This document shows, one piece after another, positions 35,713-52,215 of a DNA stretch of 64,000 nucleotides (its first letter is position 1; each line of letters starts with the position of its first letter). The position numbers were made by a program, and so were the translations under genes. The notes under the pieces are model-generated. The model was not told the DNA's origin. It worked only from the letters and a program-made list of their open reading frames with translations, and did not search any database. This stretch comes from Hoplostethus atlanticus (taxonomy: Eukaryota > Chordata > Actinopteri > Trachichthyiformes > Trachichthyidae), in contig JAXDDX010000035.1 in NCBI GenBank assembly GCA_034670405.1, positions 608,501-672,500 of the forward strand, given 5' to 3'.

Positions 35713-37953
35713 AAGACTGTGAGATGGAACTGTCACGACCATTCCATTCGATGTTTTATTCATTTTACGTCTGCCTGCCATCTCTTCTTCCACAGTATTG
35801 AATTGGCAAATAGATCATTATTGAACAATTGGAAAACCTGCCACTTCGTGATATGACACACATTATATGAAAATCACAGTCATACATTCTTAATGAAATG
35901 CCAGATAAAAGAGGTTTTGGGTGCAACCACATACACCTGCCTCTGTGCCTCTATGTATTTTCTGTATACAATTTAGTGTGAATATTTGAACGTGTGTGTG
36001 TGTGTGTGTGTGTGTTTAGGTGGTGCATCTCCTTTCTAGCTGCAGAGGTACTTTCATAAATGGATGTTTGTGCAAGAAGCATGGGAACAATAGTCCATCT
36101 GGGCAATTTACTTTATTTTTAGACAAAATAGCTTCCCCTTTACTACACCGTTCCTGCCTTCCAGTCGCAGTCATTCTCTTGCAGGAATACTGTAGTAAAT
36201 ACTGGGAGAAAGACAGCATCAATTTGACATCTTCTGTCAGTGCCCTTAATCCCATCCCTCGTCTCAAAGTCAAAGTCACGGGGCCAACGGAGAATGAAAA
36301 CCTGCAATTTATGGCAGAGGATGCCATTGAGAAGAGGTGAATGCTGCGATCTCATTGGTTTCCAGAGATTTGAAAACACCACTGTCTACAAAATAGATGA
36401 CATCAATAACAGCATGCTGGTTGACAAGGAGGAGGTCAGGCTAGTCTCCCTCTATAAGAGAACAATGTAACAGTCGGGCAAGAGCTTTCACTTCAACATC
36501 TCTGCTGATAATATCTTTTATCTTTCATATTCTTAATGCATCATTATTGAAAGAATGACTATATGTGATTCCACGGCAGTAAATCCATCCATCAAAATTC
36601 TGAACTTAAATGATAAATCACCTCAATCCTATTTTTCTTTACCATGGAGGCAATTTATCCCCCCACATGTTTTGGTATGGTCATTGGAGAACATATGAAA
36701 CATTGAAAATATCATTTCAGCAAGGGTTCAGTGTCTAGAAGACTTCAGTCAGTGCACAATGTCACACACCAACTCAATAACTCTTAAATCAAAGTAAATC
36801 TATGAAATTATGTATATAAGATGTTTTTTCAATATATATTATAATTATTGTCATTAGTATTAGTAGTAGTAGTAGTATTACTATTAGTATTATGTATGTG
36901 ATTTGGTGAAGTGCCCTTTTAAACTGGGTTTCACAGCTTGAGAGGTCTGTCACGTGAGATAAGCTGATATTGTAAAGAGCCACAGGATTTACTATTTCAC
37001 TGCCAGTCTACTATTAAAACATACAACAAGCATGTGCAACATGTTGCGTGCCAGTTCACTGCTGTTTTTATGTGCATGCGTGTAGAAGATGAAGTCTAAC
37101 ACCTTGAGGTGGATGGTGTGACCTCTGCGGAAGTTAGGGGTTTTCAGATATTCGTTTCTGGAGTTGCTTAACAAACAATGGAAATTTTCCACCACCAAGA
37201 GGCCTGCATACTTTTTTTTTTTTTTTTTACATCCACTGTGTCAAAAGTCTTTCATTTCTCCTCTTAAAAAAGACTTTTAATTTGCTTTCTCCTTTGTTGT
37301 GGTGGCACAACGCGCTCCCCTCACTGGTTTCCATGTCAACGTGGCTATCAACGTATAGCTGCATCGACCACAGGAGCCGACCGGCGAGCTGGGTTGGTCC
37401 TCTGAGGCTCTTTGCAGTGAACTTGTATGCAGACAAGAAGGTCAATGTTATGCTTGGACTCGAGGTTCCATGCATGCACTGAACACCAGACACGCAAAAC
37501 CTTTCGCAGGCCAGCAAACACACACAAACGTTTTTCAGTTGCAACTTTGGCTCTGCGGTGGAGAAACAGCAGGAAATGTAGGCGGTTTTAACAAGAAATG
37601 GGTTTCGCTTTGTGTTCAGAATCAGTTAAGGATTCTTTTTTATGCTGACTGTACTGTATAAAATGATTTAGCTCATTTCCTAAATGAAAATAAACTTTTT
37701 TTTTTGAGGGGGGGAAAAAACATTCAATATCAACTAAACAGAGAATCCAGTCTGTGAAAGTGATAGCATCCACTAAGCATTATGAGCTATCAAATCACTC
37801 TGTAAGAGTAGGTGTCACTTTTTTTCAAATGGAGGATATCTCACTTTTGCACAAAACCTTTCAAATGATTCAGGGAGGTAATTTTGTGGCAGCTTCGCAA
37901 AACTGTAAAAAAAATAAAGCAGCAAAGAGGGGAAGACTAGATTGCACCTAAGG

Positions 37954-37990
37954 GTGCTGCACGCCTCACGCGGCGTGAGGCGTGCAGCAC
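37954..37990. repeat. Perfect 18-bp inverted repeat with one-base loop
   Basis: GTGCTGCACGCCTCACGC, one G, then its exact reverse complement. The arms are GC-rich in an AT-rich neighbourhood. A 12-bp palindrome GTAAATATTTAC follows at 38009-38020. With a one-base centre, it cannot fold as a normal hairpin without opening a few pairs, but it could extrude a cruciform. Confidence 0.85.
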
Positions 37991-38885
37991 GCTTGTGGTT
38001 TCACACCTGTAAATATTTACGTAATCCGGACGCACTCGTATGCCGTGAGAGTTTGACTACAGGCACAAAACACATGCCTGCATCTACCAACCTTCCTCTG
38101 CGTTGAGTTCTGCAGATACTACAAATTAAAAGACAAGAGATTTTTTGCGAATGATAGATAGTATATAAAAATCCCCCTCAGACGCAGAGTGAAACCTCAG
38201 GTGATTCAGAATGTCTCTCTATGACTGAGTAACACCAATTTGAATGTTTCAATATCAACTGGGCTACTTGCTTCACACTTCACAGCGCCATTACAAAAAC
38301 TACATTATCCATGGCATCTTACTTCCAAAATGAGATATCCACCATTTGAAGCAAAGTGACACTCACAAAGTAAATGGCACCAAAATAATGAAAACTGACT
38401 GTGGTACTGTTGAAGCAGCTATAGCAGGCGAGCTACTTCACACGTTCACAGACCAGATCATCTCCATTGTAGATATATTGAACGATGAATGTCGGGTAAT
38501 GGTTTGTTTTCCCAAAAAATTGATGCATTGTATATTTATTGAATTGGAAAATGAGCTATTTTCTTGATTTCCAACTCTGAATTATCGGCAACAGTCATCA
38601 GTTCAACTAATGATTTAGTAGTGTTGGACAGATGTGTATACGGCTTAATTGTAACTTATACAGTGAACTTAGCTCTTTCCTTCTGCTAGCTTGGAGGCGG
38701 GTCACAGGCTTCAAGAATCGCTCTCTCCATTATAGTAACCATTTGGGACAGATGGCCCCAGCACTCATATTATTGACTTTGCTTGCTTTTTAATTTTGCC
38801 ACAAGGAAACATTTTACCACTGCGAAATATGTGCAAGTGGTGCAGATGGCACAGTTCTAAAAACCCACGATGATTGCTCTTACCC

Positions 38886-39080
38886 TTGGCAGGGTGGCCT
38901 AGCAGTGACAGGCCGCCCTTCAGCTGAAGGACCGGGGGTTTTAAGCCGGCTTTTGCAGCGGGCACCCACCCTGCTGAAGTGTCCTTGAGCAATACACTGA
39001 ATCCCCGCCGCCCCGCAGAGTGCTGACCCTGTGCTCCGACCTCAAGCCGAGAGATATTACACTGTTACATCTTTCCAACC
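38886..39080 (+). mobile_element. tRNA-derived SINE (V-SINE-like)
   Basis: The head has an A-box-like GGTGGCCTAGCAGTGACAG and a degraded B box (CGGGGGTTTTAAGCC). The body has the fish SINE phrases GAAGTGTCCTTGAGCAATAC and TGCTGACCCTGTGCTCCGAC. The combination is typical of teleost tRNA-derived SINEs with a conserved central part. There is no clear tail or target duplication. Confidence 0.6.
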
Positions 39081-39298
39081 GCCGTGTTACCTTTTTGGAT
39101 CGTGTTAACGGCGTGGGTCTGTGACATTTCAAAAGTTGTGGACGCATGTCCAACATTTTTCTTTTGCCCTACTAGAACAGAGAGCGATGTGTGGAAAAGC
39201 TGACACGGCACTTTCATTCTCTCTGGATACCTGGAAATGGTGGTTGAGAACATTAAGCAAATGGTGGCCGGAAGAGACTTGTCTGACAAGAAGTGAAG

Positions 39299-39337
<39 letters not shown>

Positions 39338-41809
39338 ATTAACTCTCTTTCATTTGGATGTGGGCTGTACAAGGCAGGAGCCCACATCCCTGTTGAGAAA
39401 CCACGGTGCTCACTTACTGAAGGGGTAAAATAATAGTGCCTCACATTTCTCCATCTCAGCAGTGCTTAAGTCCTGACTGAAGTGGAGATGAGTCAGATTG
39501 AGAACCGCACACATAACTATTTTCTCATCACTCTGTCTTCTGTGAAAGTCACGTCGCATTATTGCTGTGAGGGAACTTTTTCAGCAGCCCTGGATCACCT
39601 CAAATTGGAGCAACAAAAAAAACGGGACCGGGGCGTAAGCAGTCATTTCGAGCAGTTTGTTAACCATTGCAGCTGCTCTATTTGAGCAATATCGCCCACA
39701 CATGCTCGTACCTTAGATCCTCCAATAATTGCATGTTGGAGAGAGTGTTGGGGAGAAATGGTTGTGTTAGTATAACAAGGTTCTGGTCCAGATGTTTGGG
39801 ATTAAAGGTTTGTTATGAAAATGTGACACAGTTACTCTGGAAGTGAGGTATTCAACTCTGTCACGCTTGAGGCATGTGTGTGCATCGCATTTTAAGTGGG
39901 TTTCAGAATGAGATTGTGAAAGGATTCAGTTGCCTTTAGTACAGTACAATAAACCATGTTGTATAATGGGGAGGCCAAACATCTGATTGGCTAATGTTCT
40001 TAAAATCAGCGCCATAGCAACCAAGCTGTGGAGAATGTCTTGCCACTATGAATGTAAAGGCACTATACAGTACATATATATTGATTTAAAAAAATAAAAT
40101 AAAATAAAAAAGTATATATATATATTGTGTAATGTTGCAGTCATTTGGATTGGAAACATTCAAATACATTTTCTAACACAAGTCATAGAGATCAATCATT
40201 CTCATTTCAGATGTGCCTCTACGAATCACTCAACGACCTCCGGTGCAGAAAAAAGACTTTTACAGCTCAGTTGATTTGAATTCTGACTCAAGGGCGGTTA
40301 GAGGGAAGGACAGTGAGTTGAGGACAAACCAGATTGTGTCGCGTGACCGTGACTTCCGTTGTATGTCTGACACATCACGTGCTTACACACAGCAAGACAC
40401 GCCGCCTTTTCCGATTACAGTGTTTATATGCACCCCTGAAATCCTGAGTCTCGTGCGCTTGATTGCAATTTTCATATTTCAGATCCAATACATCTCTCCA
40501 TCCTTAACTCTCCCTTTGTCTCTCTCCCGCTCTCTCTCTCTCTCTCTCTATTTGTGTCTGTGAGACAAACTTTATTTCTTCCCAAGGGACCTTTATTTGT
40601 GTCAGGTGCATCTACATTCATTAAAATCACACACTTTTCCCTTCTTTTCCTTGAGACCCCCCCCCCCTCCCGCAACCCCAACACACCACCACCCCCTCTC
40701 TCTTTTCCAAGTAATGATACTTCCCACCTCTCTCGAGTGTTTTCAATCAGTGTCCCCGGTATCAAAGACATCGGGAGCATTTTGACTTAAAAGGCACGGA
40801 GCCGGTGAAAGCATGTGAGTTGAATTCTAACTTAGGGTTCAAACAGGATCGGATCATTAATCCAATCGCGACGAGTTTCAGGTGCTTGCCGGTGACGAGT
40901 TGACTCGCCGGGGAAACAGGTAACAACTGTTGAAGACGGCACTCCGCTTGAGTGTAAAAAACAGTTCAGGAGTTCATGTACAGTGTGACTCAGATTGGGG
41001 AGGTTTTGAAAGAGACTTTATCTTAAGGATGCAGGAGTAACCCCTGGAATGGGAACATTTTCGCCAGACCAACTACGCTGTGGCGCGAGCGTTTTTTTTC
41101 CCGGTCAGGGCCATTGCTAAATTAACCTGACAGAATTTGAATGCTAATCTTGCCAGGTGAGTGTCCAAAGTGTCCATCCTTGAAAAATGGAAGTATTTAA
41201 AATTGGCTAACAGCCTCTTATCTCTCATAATCTCAAAAAAAAAAAAAACACGGACTGAATTTTCTTTTTCCTCACATAGACTTTAATGCAGACCCCCCAA
41301 CCAAAAAGATGAAGCTGTCCATACCACCAAAATTGAACTTCCACCACATTCTGTATGTTGCATTGCTGATTGCATGAATTGCAACCACTCTGCCTCCCAA
41401 TCTGCACCATACATTCAGTTTAGAAACCCTATAATTTCATCATTTATTGATAACTCTAATTCCATCTGTTAACCATGAGCCAGTAATGACTAAAATCCTG
41501 TTTTCCTCTCACGCCCACATACACCCAGCTCCCATCCTCTCCATTCTCTGAGTGTCAACCTCAGATAATAAACACAGGAGAACATTCCGGAAAAGCACTT
41601 TTTACACATTTTTTTTTATTGGATTATCAAATTAATGGAAACTGCTCAATAATTGGTGCAGTGAGGAACGCTTCCCACCTAATTGAATTAGGGTTTTCAT
41701 TTCTGTGATTTCTGTGTTTGTATTTGGCAGCTGCCATCTGTTTGCCTGGGACCAGCTCTATTAATAAGCTATTCAGATTGAGATGGGGCTTTATTCCAGC
41801 ATTTCCCAC

Positions 41810-41845
<36 letters not shown>

Positions 41846-43386
41846 CTCCCTCTTCGCTCACTCACTTGATTGTCATGGAAATCATCAGAGGTGCCAAAAC
41901 AGAGACAAAAGAAAGAGCTTTTACATACACCTGAGCCAAAAAAGAACAGAACTGTAGTCTAATTATAATGGGAACAATTAAGATTGTGCATCTACTTCAC
42001 ACAGAAGCATATGCTCATGAATACCAAAAATGGAGACAGGATGGGGAAGCGGAAAACAATCGAATCTAAACGTCTATTAACAACGTTGTGGTTAAAAAAG
42101 TTGGTGTCAGAACGCGAGGGGCTATTACGCCGAAGCAATGGAAATGGATTCTGCTGAACATTTTGAGAAATCAGACATTGTCATTGTGATTTCATAAGCC
42201 AATGCTAGATTAACCCAGTTGATTTTGTGAAACTAATATCGCCCATTTCCTTTACCTCAGAAAGAAACCCGTGGACCTCAAGGATGCTCGTCATCACCAG
42301 CAGCCAATATCAACCCCGATTCTCTTCTTTACCTTCCCCTGTTGACAGCTACAGTCTCTCTTTCACTGCTTCCAAGAACAAGGAATTCCAATCTGGGTTT
42401 TGCTCAGTATTCTGATCACACTCCTCTCTCCTCCAGTAATACAAGTCTACTTTAAAATTCATAACTACATTTGGAAAGAATAAAAGGGTGCCCTGATGGA
42501 ATATTTCCAAGGAGCTTACTTGAGCGAAAATACAATTCGCTTTGGCATATTTAATAACCCTAACCTGGCTCTTTAAGACATACAGTAGTAATAACAATAC
42601 TAAAAAAAAAATGCTGTGTGCAAAAAAAATAAAATAATCCAAGCCATGCCTTAGCATGAAATGACTACCTATAATTCCTGCCTCTGGGAGGACAAGAGAG
42701 AGAGTAGAGAGAATGGGGAGAGAGAGAGAGAGGGAGAGAGAGAAAGAGGGCGGGGGGAATGAAGGAGACAAGAGATAGAAAGAAGCCTTGTCAAAGTTAG
42801 TGAGAGTCGGCTCAGCTCAACTCCCTCATTTTCTACCCTCTTCTTTTTTTTTCATCCTCTGCCTGGGAGGCAGTTTGAATTGGATCAAACAACCTTGATT
42901 GATTAAGCTGGGATGAATGACTCCCCAATGACACACGATTCAGGTTTAGTCTCACCCCATCACTCTGTAAATATTTGACATGGGTATTGAGAAGGTGATG
43001 TGAAAGTGATTGGATGGTTGTTTCTTTTAGTTCTGTAACCAGGTTGGGACATCCAAGTATGTTGTCTATTGTTGGGTCCTTTTGAAAGTCTGGGTTGATT
43101 CCTGAATGCCTCATAGGAAGGAGCTCACAATGAACGAGAGCGTGTGAGAAAATAGATAACATGCGTTTCCAATTGGAATATGAATTGCTTAGCTCAAGCC
43201 TTGGTATTAATCCCTTGCCCTCTTTTTCTCTCTAGTCCTTTTGTGTTACGAGGGGGAGAGAGAGAGATAGAGACAGAGAGAGAAAGACAGAGAGAGAGTG
43301 AGGAGCAGCAAGAAAGAGAGAGTATTGTTGAATATTTTGGGACGTCCTGTTCTGAATTAGGTCAGACCCAATCAAAGCTCAAATGT

Positions 43387-43394
<8 letters not shown>

Positions 43395-43438
<44 letters not shown>
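43395..43438. repeat. (CT)n microsatellite
   Basis: CT run of about 44 bp in the intergenic region. A GA-rich stretch 80-140 bp before it (43255-43322) could pair with it as a loose inverted repeat. Confidence 0.93.
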
Positions 43439-43442
<4 letters not shown>

Positions 43443-44507
43443 CCCTGCCTGTCTCTCTCTCTCCTCTCATTAACCACCAATGCCCCCTTTGTGATGCCTT
43501 CTGTATAGAGAGACAGAGACCCCTACTGTTTCTGACAGCACAGCAGAGCCCGAAAGGCCTGAGGTTTTCCCTCTACCCTCTATACTCTACTGCCATCTGC
43601 CTGCTTTAATACACACTGCAAAATATGATACCACCCAGGGGCCTTTCAAAAAGGTTTGTACCGTATAAATACAGTATGTACAACATAAACATATATACAC
43701 TACTTCCTATAGGATGCTCCGCGTGTGAAAATGTGCATGATTCTCTGTACACTCTGGCAGTGTAATGACTTTGATAAAAAGGTGTTTTATATAACAATTT
43801 TGCGAGATCATTTTCACACGCAACTTTACTTTGATGTTTTGATCAAGCACAGCATTTTGAAGAAAGCCTCCTGATCCGGGTACAGCCTGATCTTTCAGTC
43901 AGACCCCAGGGTACGATTCCCAGCTTTGATAATGATGACAGCACGGACAATCAAGATGATAATGATGATGAAAAGGACAATGAGTATGAGGATGACGGTG
44001 ATGATGATGATGATGGTGGTGGTGAGGGATTTACATGGGAAGTGATGGAGATTTTGCTTGCCATCTAGCTAATAGCAAGTAATAATCACAAAACCTGTTG
44101 TAAAGTGATCCTCACTTGACAGAATTGTAATGGGGTAATGGAGAGGGGATGGAAGTGGCAGCCAAATGGATGTGCTGGGACCGGTCCATCTCACGCCGTA
44201 TGCTGGGCAATTATTTTGTAGGACGTTTGTTTATGTGATGAGATATCCACCATGATTACTGTCATGACATTTAAACGATGGATTTTATCAACATGTAGAA
44301 TATGGTATTTATGGTATGAAACCCTTCATTTGTGGAAGTGGACAGTGCATGCATGCAGTCTGCATGATGGGAAAGAGAAAAGCTAACGTTGAGGAAACAT
44401 TTCATTGATGATGCAGAGGAGCAGCTGCAGATGAGCATTAAAAAAAGAATCAGTAAAAACCGGGTAAAATGATTTCATTGTCTATACCATTTCATTACAT
44501 TTTTTAT

Positions 44508-44558
44508 TTCTATTCTATTCTTTTTTATTTCTATTCTATTCTATTCTATTCTATTCTA
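44508..44558. repeat. (TTCTA)n pentanucleotide array
   Basis: Two short blocks of TTCTA units split by a T-run, in the intergenic region. The unit is the same as at 2644-2698. Confidence 0.85.
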
Positions 44559-44904
44559 ACAGTGCACATTCTACTGTTACAGTCTATGTTCATATAGTAT
44601 TCCTGGTTATATAAGGCCATAATAAACCACTGGTAAAATGGCACAGTGCCTATCTAATCTTTTTCAGTGTCAATATTTCTTCTCTTTGTCTGTAATAGTG
44701 TTTCCCTTCCAGGCTCCAACACAAAGAGAAGATCACTGCAAAGCATAAAGCATTGTCCCGATGCAACATTTCCTTTCAGCCCTTTCCCTTACTAACATCA
44801 TATTTTCTAGCATTTTGTCACCCCCCCCTCCCCTCCCTCCCAAGTGCCCTTCCATTTTTGTTAATCAAAATATATTCACACAATCTTCCTCCTCCTCTCC
44901 GCTG

Positions 44905-45293
44905 GATCTGAGTGGCTGATTGGCAATTTCACCAGCGACACGATAGCTCGGGGGAAGAGACGGACGCAGCCAATCTGAGAGCTCCCTGCCGTTACCATGG
45001 TAACGCCTCAACAAGAGGACCGAGAGGGGTAGGAGGAGGAGGGGAAGGAGAGATGGAGAGAGAGAGTAAGGGAGAGAGACAGGAGAGAGAGAGAGATGAT
45101 CAAATGTGGACACTATTCTGATTCGGTAGTCTAATATACAGCACCCAACTTGTTATTATACGACTGTCCGTCCCTCTTCCCTTTTGTTGTGCGGGCGTAC
45201 GCACACGCACACGCGCGCGCACACTTTTTACAGTAACAAGCAGCATCTGTGCCTCGCTGATAACACTGCCTCATAGCCGTGAAAGTATATAAG
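44905..45293 (+). promoter_or_regulatory. Promoter-like cluster: CCAAT boxes, palindromic RFX X-box, TATA box
   Basis: Seen: an inverted CCAAT (ATTGG) near 44919, CCAAT at about 44970, the perfect 14-bp palindrome GTTACCATGGTAAC at 44991-45004, which is the RFX X-box consensus, and TATATAAG at 45286-45293. CCAAT plus X-box spacing of about 20 bp is a known arrangement at RFX/NF-Y promoters. Downstream, only a 14-codon ATG frame (from about 45323) and AATAAA-like sites near 45428 and 45461 are seen. A non-coding transcript or an enhancer is possible. Confidence 0.4.
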
Positions 45294-45764
45294 AGGGGAC
45301 TATTTGCTTGCTCTTTTTACAATGGCTAGCAGCGGGCCTTACTGTCTCCATCAGGCACCCCGCTGACTTTAGCATCTCATCACCATCATCTCTGCTCTGC
45401 CCGTTCTAGATATCTGTCTGGACTTAATAAAACTGTCAGACCACCAACTGGCACTGTTAAATAAAGACTGCCGCGGAGGTTTGATCTGCCCGTCTGAAGC
45501 GGCTCGGTGAAACGGCTCGTTAAAAACTATGAGATACGACATTAAACTTGCAATTGGACGTGGAGTGCATTAAGACTGACTTAAGAGGGAATTTACAAAA
45601 GACAGTTTCAGTTTAAGAGCTATTACAGCTAATCCATTACATAGATAGATGGATAGATAAAGACGAGAGAGAGAGAGAGAGAGACTTGCTGAACAGCACA
45701 TTAACTGAAGATTAGTTGTTCAATGTTGGGAAGGTGCCTCTTGCTCACATTTGCCTCCTCTATT

Positions 45765-45840
45765 TCTCAACCCTATGCAGTGTTTCACACCAGAGACTTT
45801 CTGGTTTCAAGCTCTAACCATTTGGCTACCACGGTCTAGA
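45765..45840 (-). mobile_element. tRNA-derived SINE head, minus strand
   Basis: On the minus strand it reads GTGGTAGCCAAATGGTTAGA (A box), then ACCAGAAAGTCTCTGGTGTG with a degenerate B box. The order and spacing match the 5' tRNA-like part of fish SINEs. The rest of the element is not clear. Confidence 0.45.
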
Positions 45841-46029
45841 TAGAAATTCAATATGCTACTTCTATTTTTTAGACTAAAAATATGAATTATTGAAATTGCA
45901 TTGCAGAAAAAAATGGGTTTTGCAACCCCGGCGTAAATGCAGTCTCTGTTTCCAGTCAGGCCTTATGTCCTCGGTGATGCTGGGTATACAATACACCCAC
46001 CACAGACCCCCTGTATCAATAAAGCACGT

Positions 46030-47500
46030 GTAAAAGTTAACAATCAAAGTTTATTACACGTTTATATACAAACAACCCTGCAAGGCACACCTTTGTTTAA
46101 ATAAGAATATACAATACATTTTTATTCTTGAAAGCAAAAGAAGTTTTTAGTTTTGAAATATATATTAATATAAGTCTGTGTAGCGTCATACAGAGAGAAG
46201 GCCTCAAGTCGTGGATGTTTCCGTTTGACACATGAAAAAGGGGGCAAATGATCAAATGCTTTATGATGTAAACAATCAACATCTTCTGTATTGTGTTTAA
46301 ATGGACATATTTAAAAGGTTGGCCACACTGTAAAATGCACCATCAACACTCTCTCACTAAGCCCGTTTATCTTTTATGATGCTGCAATTATGAACTTCAG
46401 ACAAATGTACTAAAATAGGTGGATTTAGAATTGAATTCATATTCCTACAGTAGAAGTAGCTTAGCTAGATTCTTTCTGGCAATTGTATATAATCTAAAAA
46501 TCAACATTATTATTGTGATTATGTGAGAGCCACAGTTTGTCTCTCTTGTCAGTAGGCCTCTTCCTCACTTGTAAGAGCACTTACTATGATACCAGGTCAC
46601 GCTCAGCAGACACCAATGCAGAGTCAGGTCATTTAGGTTCAGGGGAGATGTCAATCATTTTGTTAAAACTGTCAGCTTTTATCTACCTATAGCTGAATTT
46701 AACGGTTAAGCTTAAAAACATCATAGAAACAGCTTTTTTATAATACTTTAGTCCATTAGTCCGTTTTGCTTCGTTAGGCTGTGGGATTTATTTTATGACC
46801 ACATTCAAGAAGTACTGCACAGAGAGAACGAGAGAAAGGAAGAAAAAAACCATCCACATCAACAGGTACCACAGCATATCATTATAGATGACAACATGGT
46901 ATTCTGTACATTGTTCAATACAGACCGTTGATCATTCAGTGATCGGTGCGTGACATCTTGTCGTTGAAGCTGCCTTACTGCCAACTGTTTTTCCCAAAAT
47001 CAATCAGGAAATCTCTGCTGGTGAGACAACTTTTGTTATGACTGCTCACCGCGCATAAAGAAAAGATTGATGGATGAAAGGACGCTGATGACAAACGCTC
47101 GACATGACTCACGAAAACAAAACAAAACTAAACAATGGGGCACAAAATCAAATGGGGCGGGGCTTCAAGCTTAGTAACATTACTATGCAGGCTGTCATAC
47201 AGTTTGCCATCGCAAAGTGTCATGACCTACCATGACAGATTTGACAGATCCCTTATATGACCGCTGACTCATGCCCTCTGTAAACCTCCCTTTACCTCAA
47301 AACTACAAGTTCAACAAAGGGTCCATCGATATCGCAGGTTTCTCCTGAGGTATCTGACCAAAGATGAGAAGAAGGGTTTGGTCAGCACCTTTTTCCTCGG
47401 TTCTCTCCTCCCGTGTTTCTGAGTCTTCTGAGCCGTGTGTGTGTGTGTGTGTGTGTTATTGAATACTCCTAGTGTTGATGTTCTGACCGCTTGGCCACTA
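46030..47500 (-). other. snta1: Probable snta1 3'UTR
   Basis: About 1.47 kb of non-coding sequence follows the snta1 stop on the minus strand. It contains a short CA/GT repeat (47437-47456) and becomes AT-rich. Two minus-strand AATAAA signals sit near its end (46121-46126 and 46050-46055), the second followed by T/G-rich sequence. The cleavage point near 46030 is inferred from this. Confidence 0.5.
46050..46055 (-). terminator. Polyadenylation signal candidate, snta1
   Basis: Plus-strand TTTATT is AATAAA on the minus strand, in a context reading GTGTAATAAACTTTGATTG, which is a good poly(A) site with a T/G-rich downstream element. A second copy lies about 70 bp upstream in the transcript, at 46121-46126. 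Confidence 0.5.
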
Positions 47501-51158
<3,658 letters not shown>

Positions 51159-51598
51159 CTGAAGGGGAAGAGAAAGGGACAGAGAGATTAAGAGAGGCAA
51201 GCGCAAGAGAGAAGAGGAGAGAGGAGGGAGAAGAAAGGGATTCGGGAGGCTGGGAGATGAGTCGAGTGCTGTAGCAGCATTTATGATCTGAGAGATACCC
51301 GCTTCAGAAAAAAACAGTCAAAGCAGTTCAAGACAGCACAGAAATCTCTCAATAAACGAGAGGAAAGACGTTCCTGCAGAAAGAAACTCCTGTTTCATGG
51401 AGGAAAATCAACATTTTCAAACATGGCGAGTATTAGCAGGTGTGTTATGAACTGTTATAAAGACTTAGTGGTGAACACTGTGGCTAGTGTTGCTCTTTCT
51501 TTACTGTCTGTGTGGTCGGACTGTATGTGCAGAGACAAAACTCCCCTTGCCCTGCTCACACAGATATTCTTGCTCAAGCCTATCTAGCACACATGGTC

Positions 51599-51635
<37 letters not shown>

Positions 51636-51983
51636 ACAACTACACACACCTACACACACCCACCCACTCACCCACATACACACACACACGCACACACACA
51701 CAAGCTCCACTCCACTCCGGTAGGCTGTGGTATGAGTTTGGCAAGACTAGCCCGCGCTAGGGTAAAAATAGCCCAGAGGACGCGGCAAGGCATGAGGCTG
51801 GAGGCAGAGCTCTGGTTTCGCTGGGGAAGTGTGAAGTGCTCCTCTTGCACAGCACAAGAGGCCTCCAGCCAGAGGGCAAGCAGGAGAGTCACAGTGCAGG
51901 ACAACGCGGGTGAGAGAGGGGGCTTCCACCGATCCCAGAATAGAGCCCCCCGCCAGCCATGACTTTCCTCTTGCCAGCTATGC

Positions 51984-52048
51984 TCAGTCAGTCAGTCAGT
52001 CAGTCAGTCAGTCAGCCAGTCAGTCAGTCAGTCAGTCAGTCAGTCAGT
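51984..52048. repeat. (TCAG)n tetranucleotide array
   Basis: About sixteen TCAG units with one CCAG variant at about 52015, in the upstream snta1 intron. Confidence 0.92.
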
Positions 52049-52091
52049 GCATCAATCCAGGAGTGCGTCCTCTCCAATCTCTTGCCTATGA

Positions 52092-52215
52092 ACAGGCGGC
52101 AGCGTGGCTTAGCAGTTAGAGAGAGAAGTTAGCCACACGTCCTGAAGTGTCCCTGAGAAAGACACTGAACACACTGAGCCGAGTTGCTCTGGATAACAGC
52201 ACGAGCTAAATGCCT
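52092..52215 (+). mobile_element. tRNA-derived SINE fragment with internal deletion
   Basis: GGCAGCGTGGCTTAGCAGTT is an A-box-like head. GAAGTGTCCCTGAGAAAGAC and a tail GCTCTGGATAACAGCACGAG CTAAATGCCTAAC-like end follow with the B-box part missing. It shares its middle phrase with the element at 38886. Confidence 0.5.

Larger units (their letters stand above)
35181..46029. other. Intergenic region between the convergent tox2 and snta1 3' ends
   Basis: About 10.8 kb has no convincing exon on either strand. It holds GA (35680-35711), GT (35994-36015), T (37211-37227), CT (39301-39337, 41815-41841, 43395-43438) and TTCTA (44508-44558) repeats, the perfect hairpin at 37954-37990, tRNA-derived SINE pieces (38886-39080, 45765-45840), a GAT/GAC-rich stretch at 43926-44025, and the promoter-like cluster at 44905-45293. 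Confidence 0.7.

Noticed and set aside
37954..37990. Hairpin considered as a microRNA precursor
   Set aside because: Arms are perfect, only 18 bp, with a one-base loop; precursors need a longer stem, bulges and a larger loop.
51984..52048. Tandem TCAG units considered as a CRISPR-like or regulatory array
   Set aside because: Units are four bases with no spacers; it is a plain microsatellite in a vertebrate intron.
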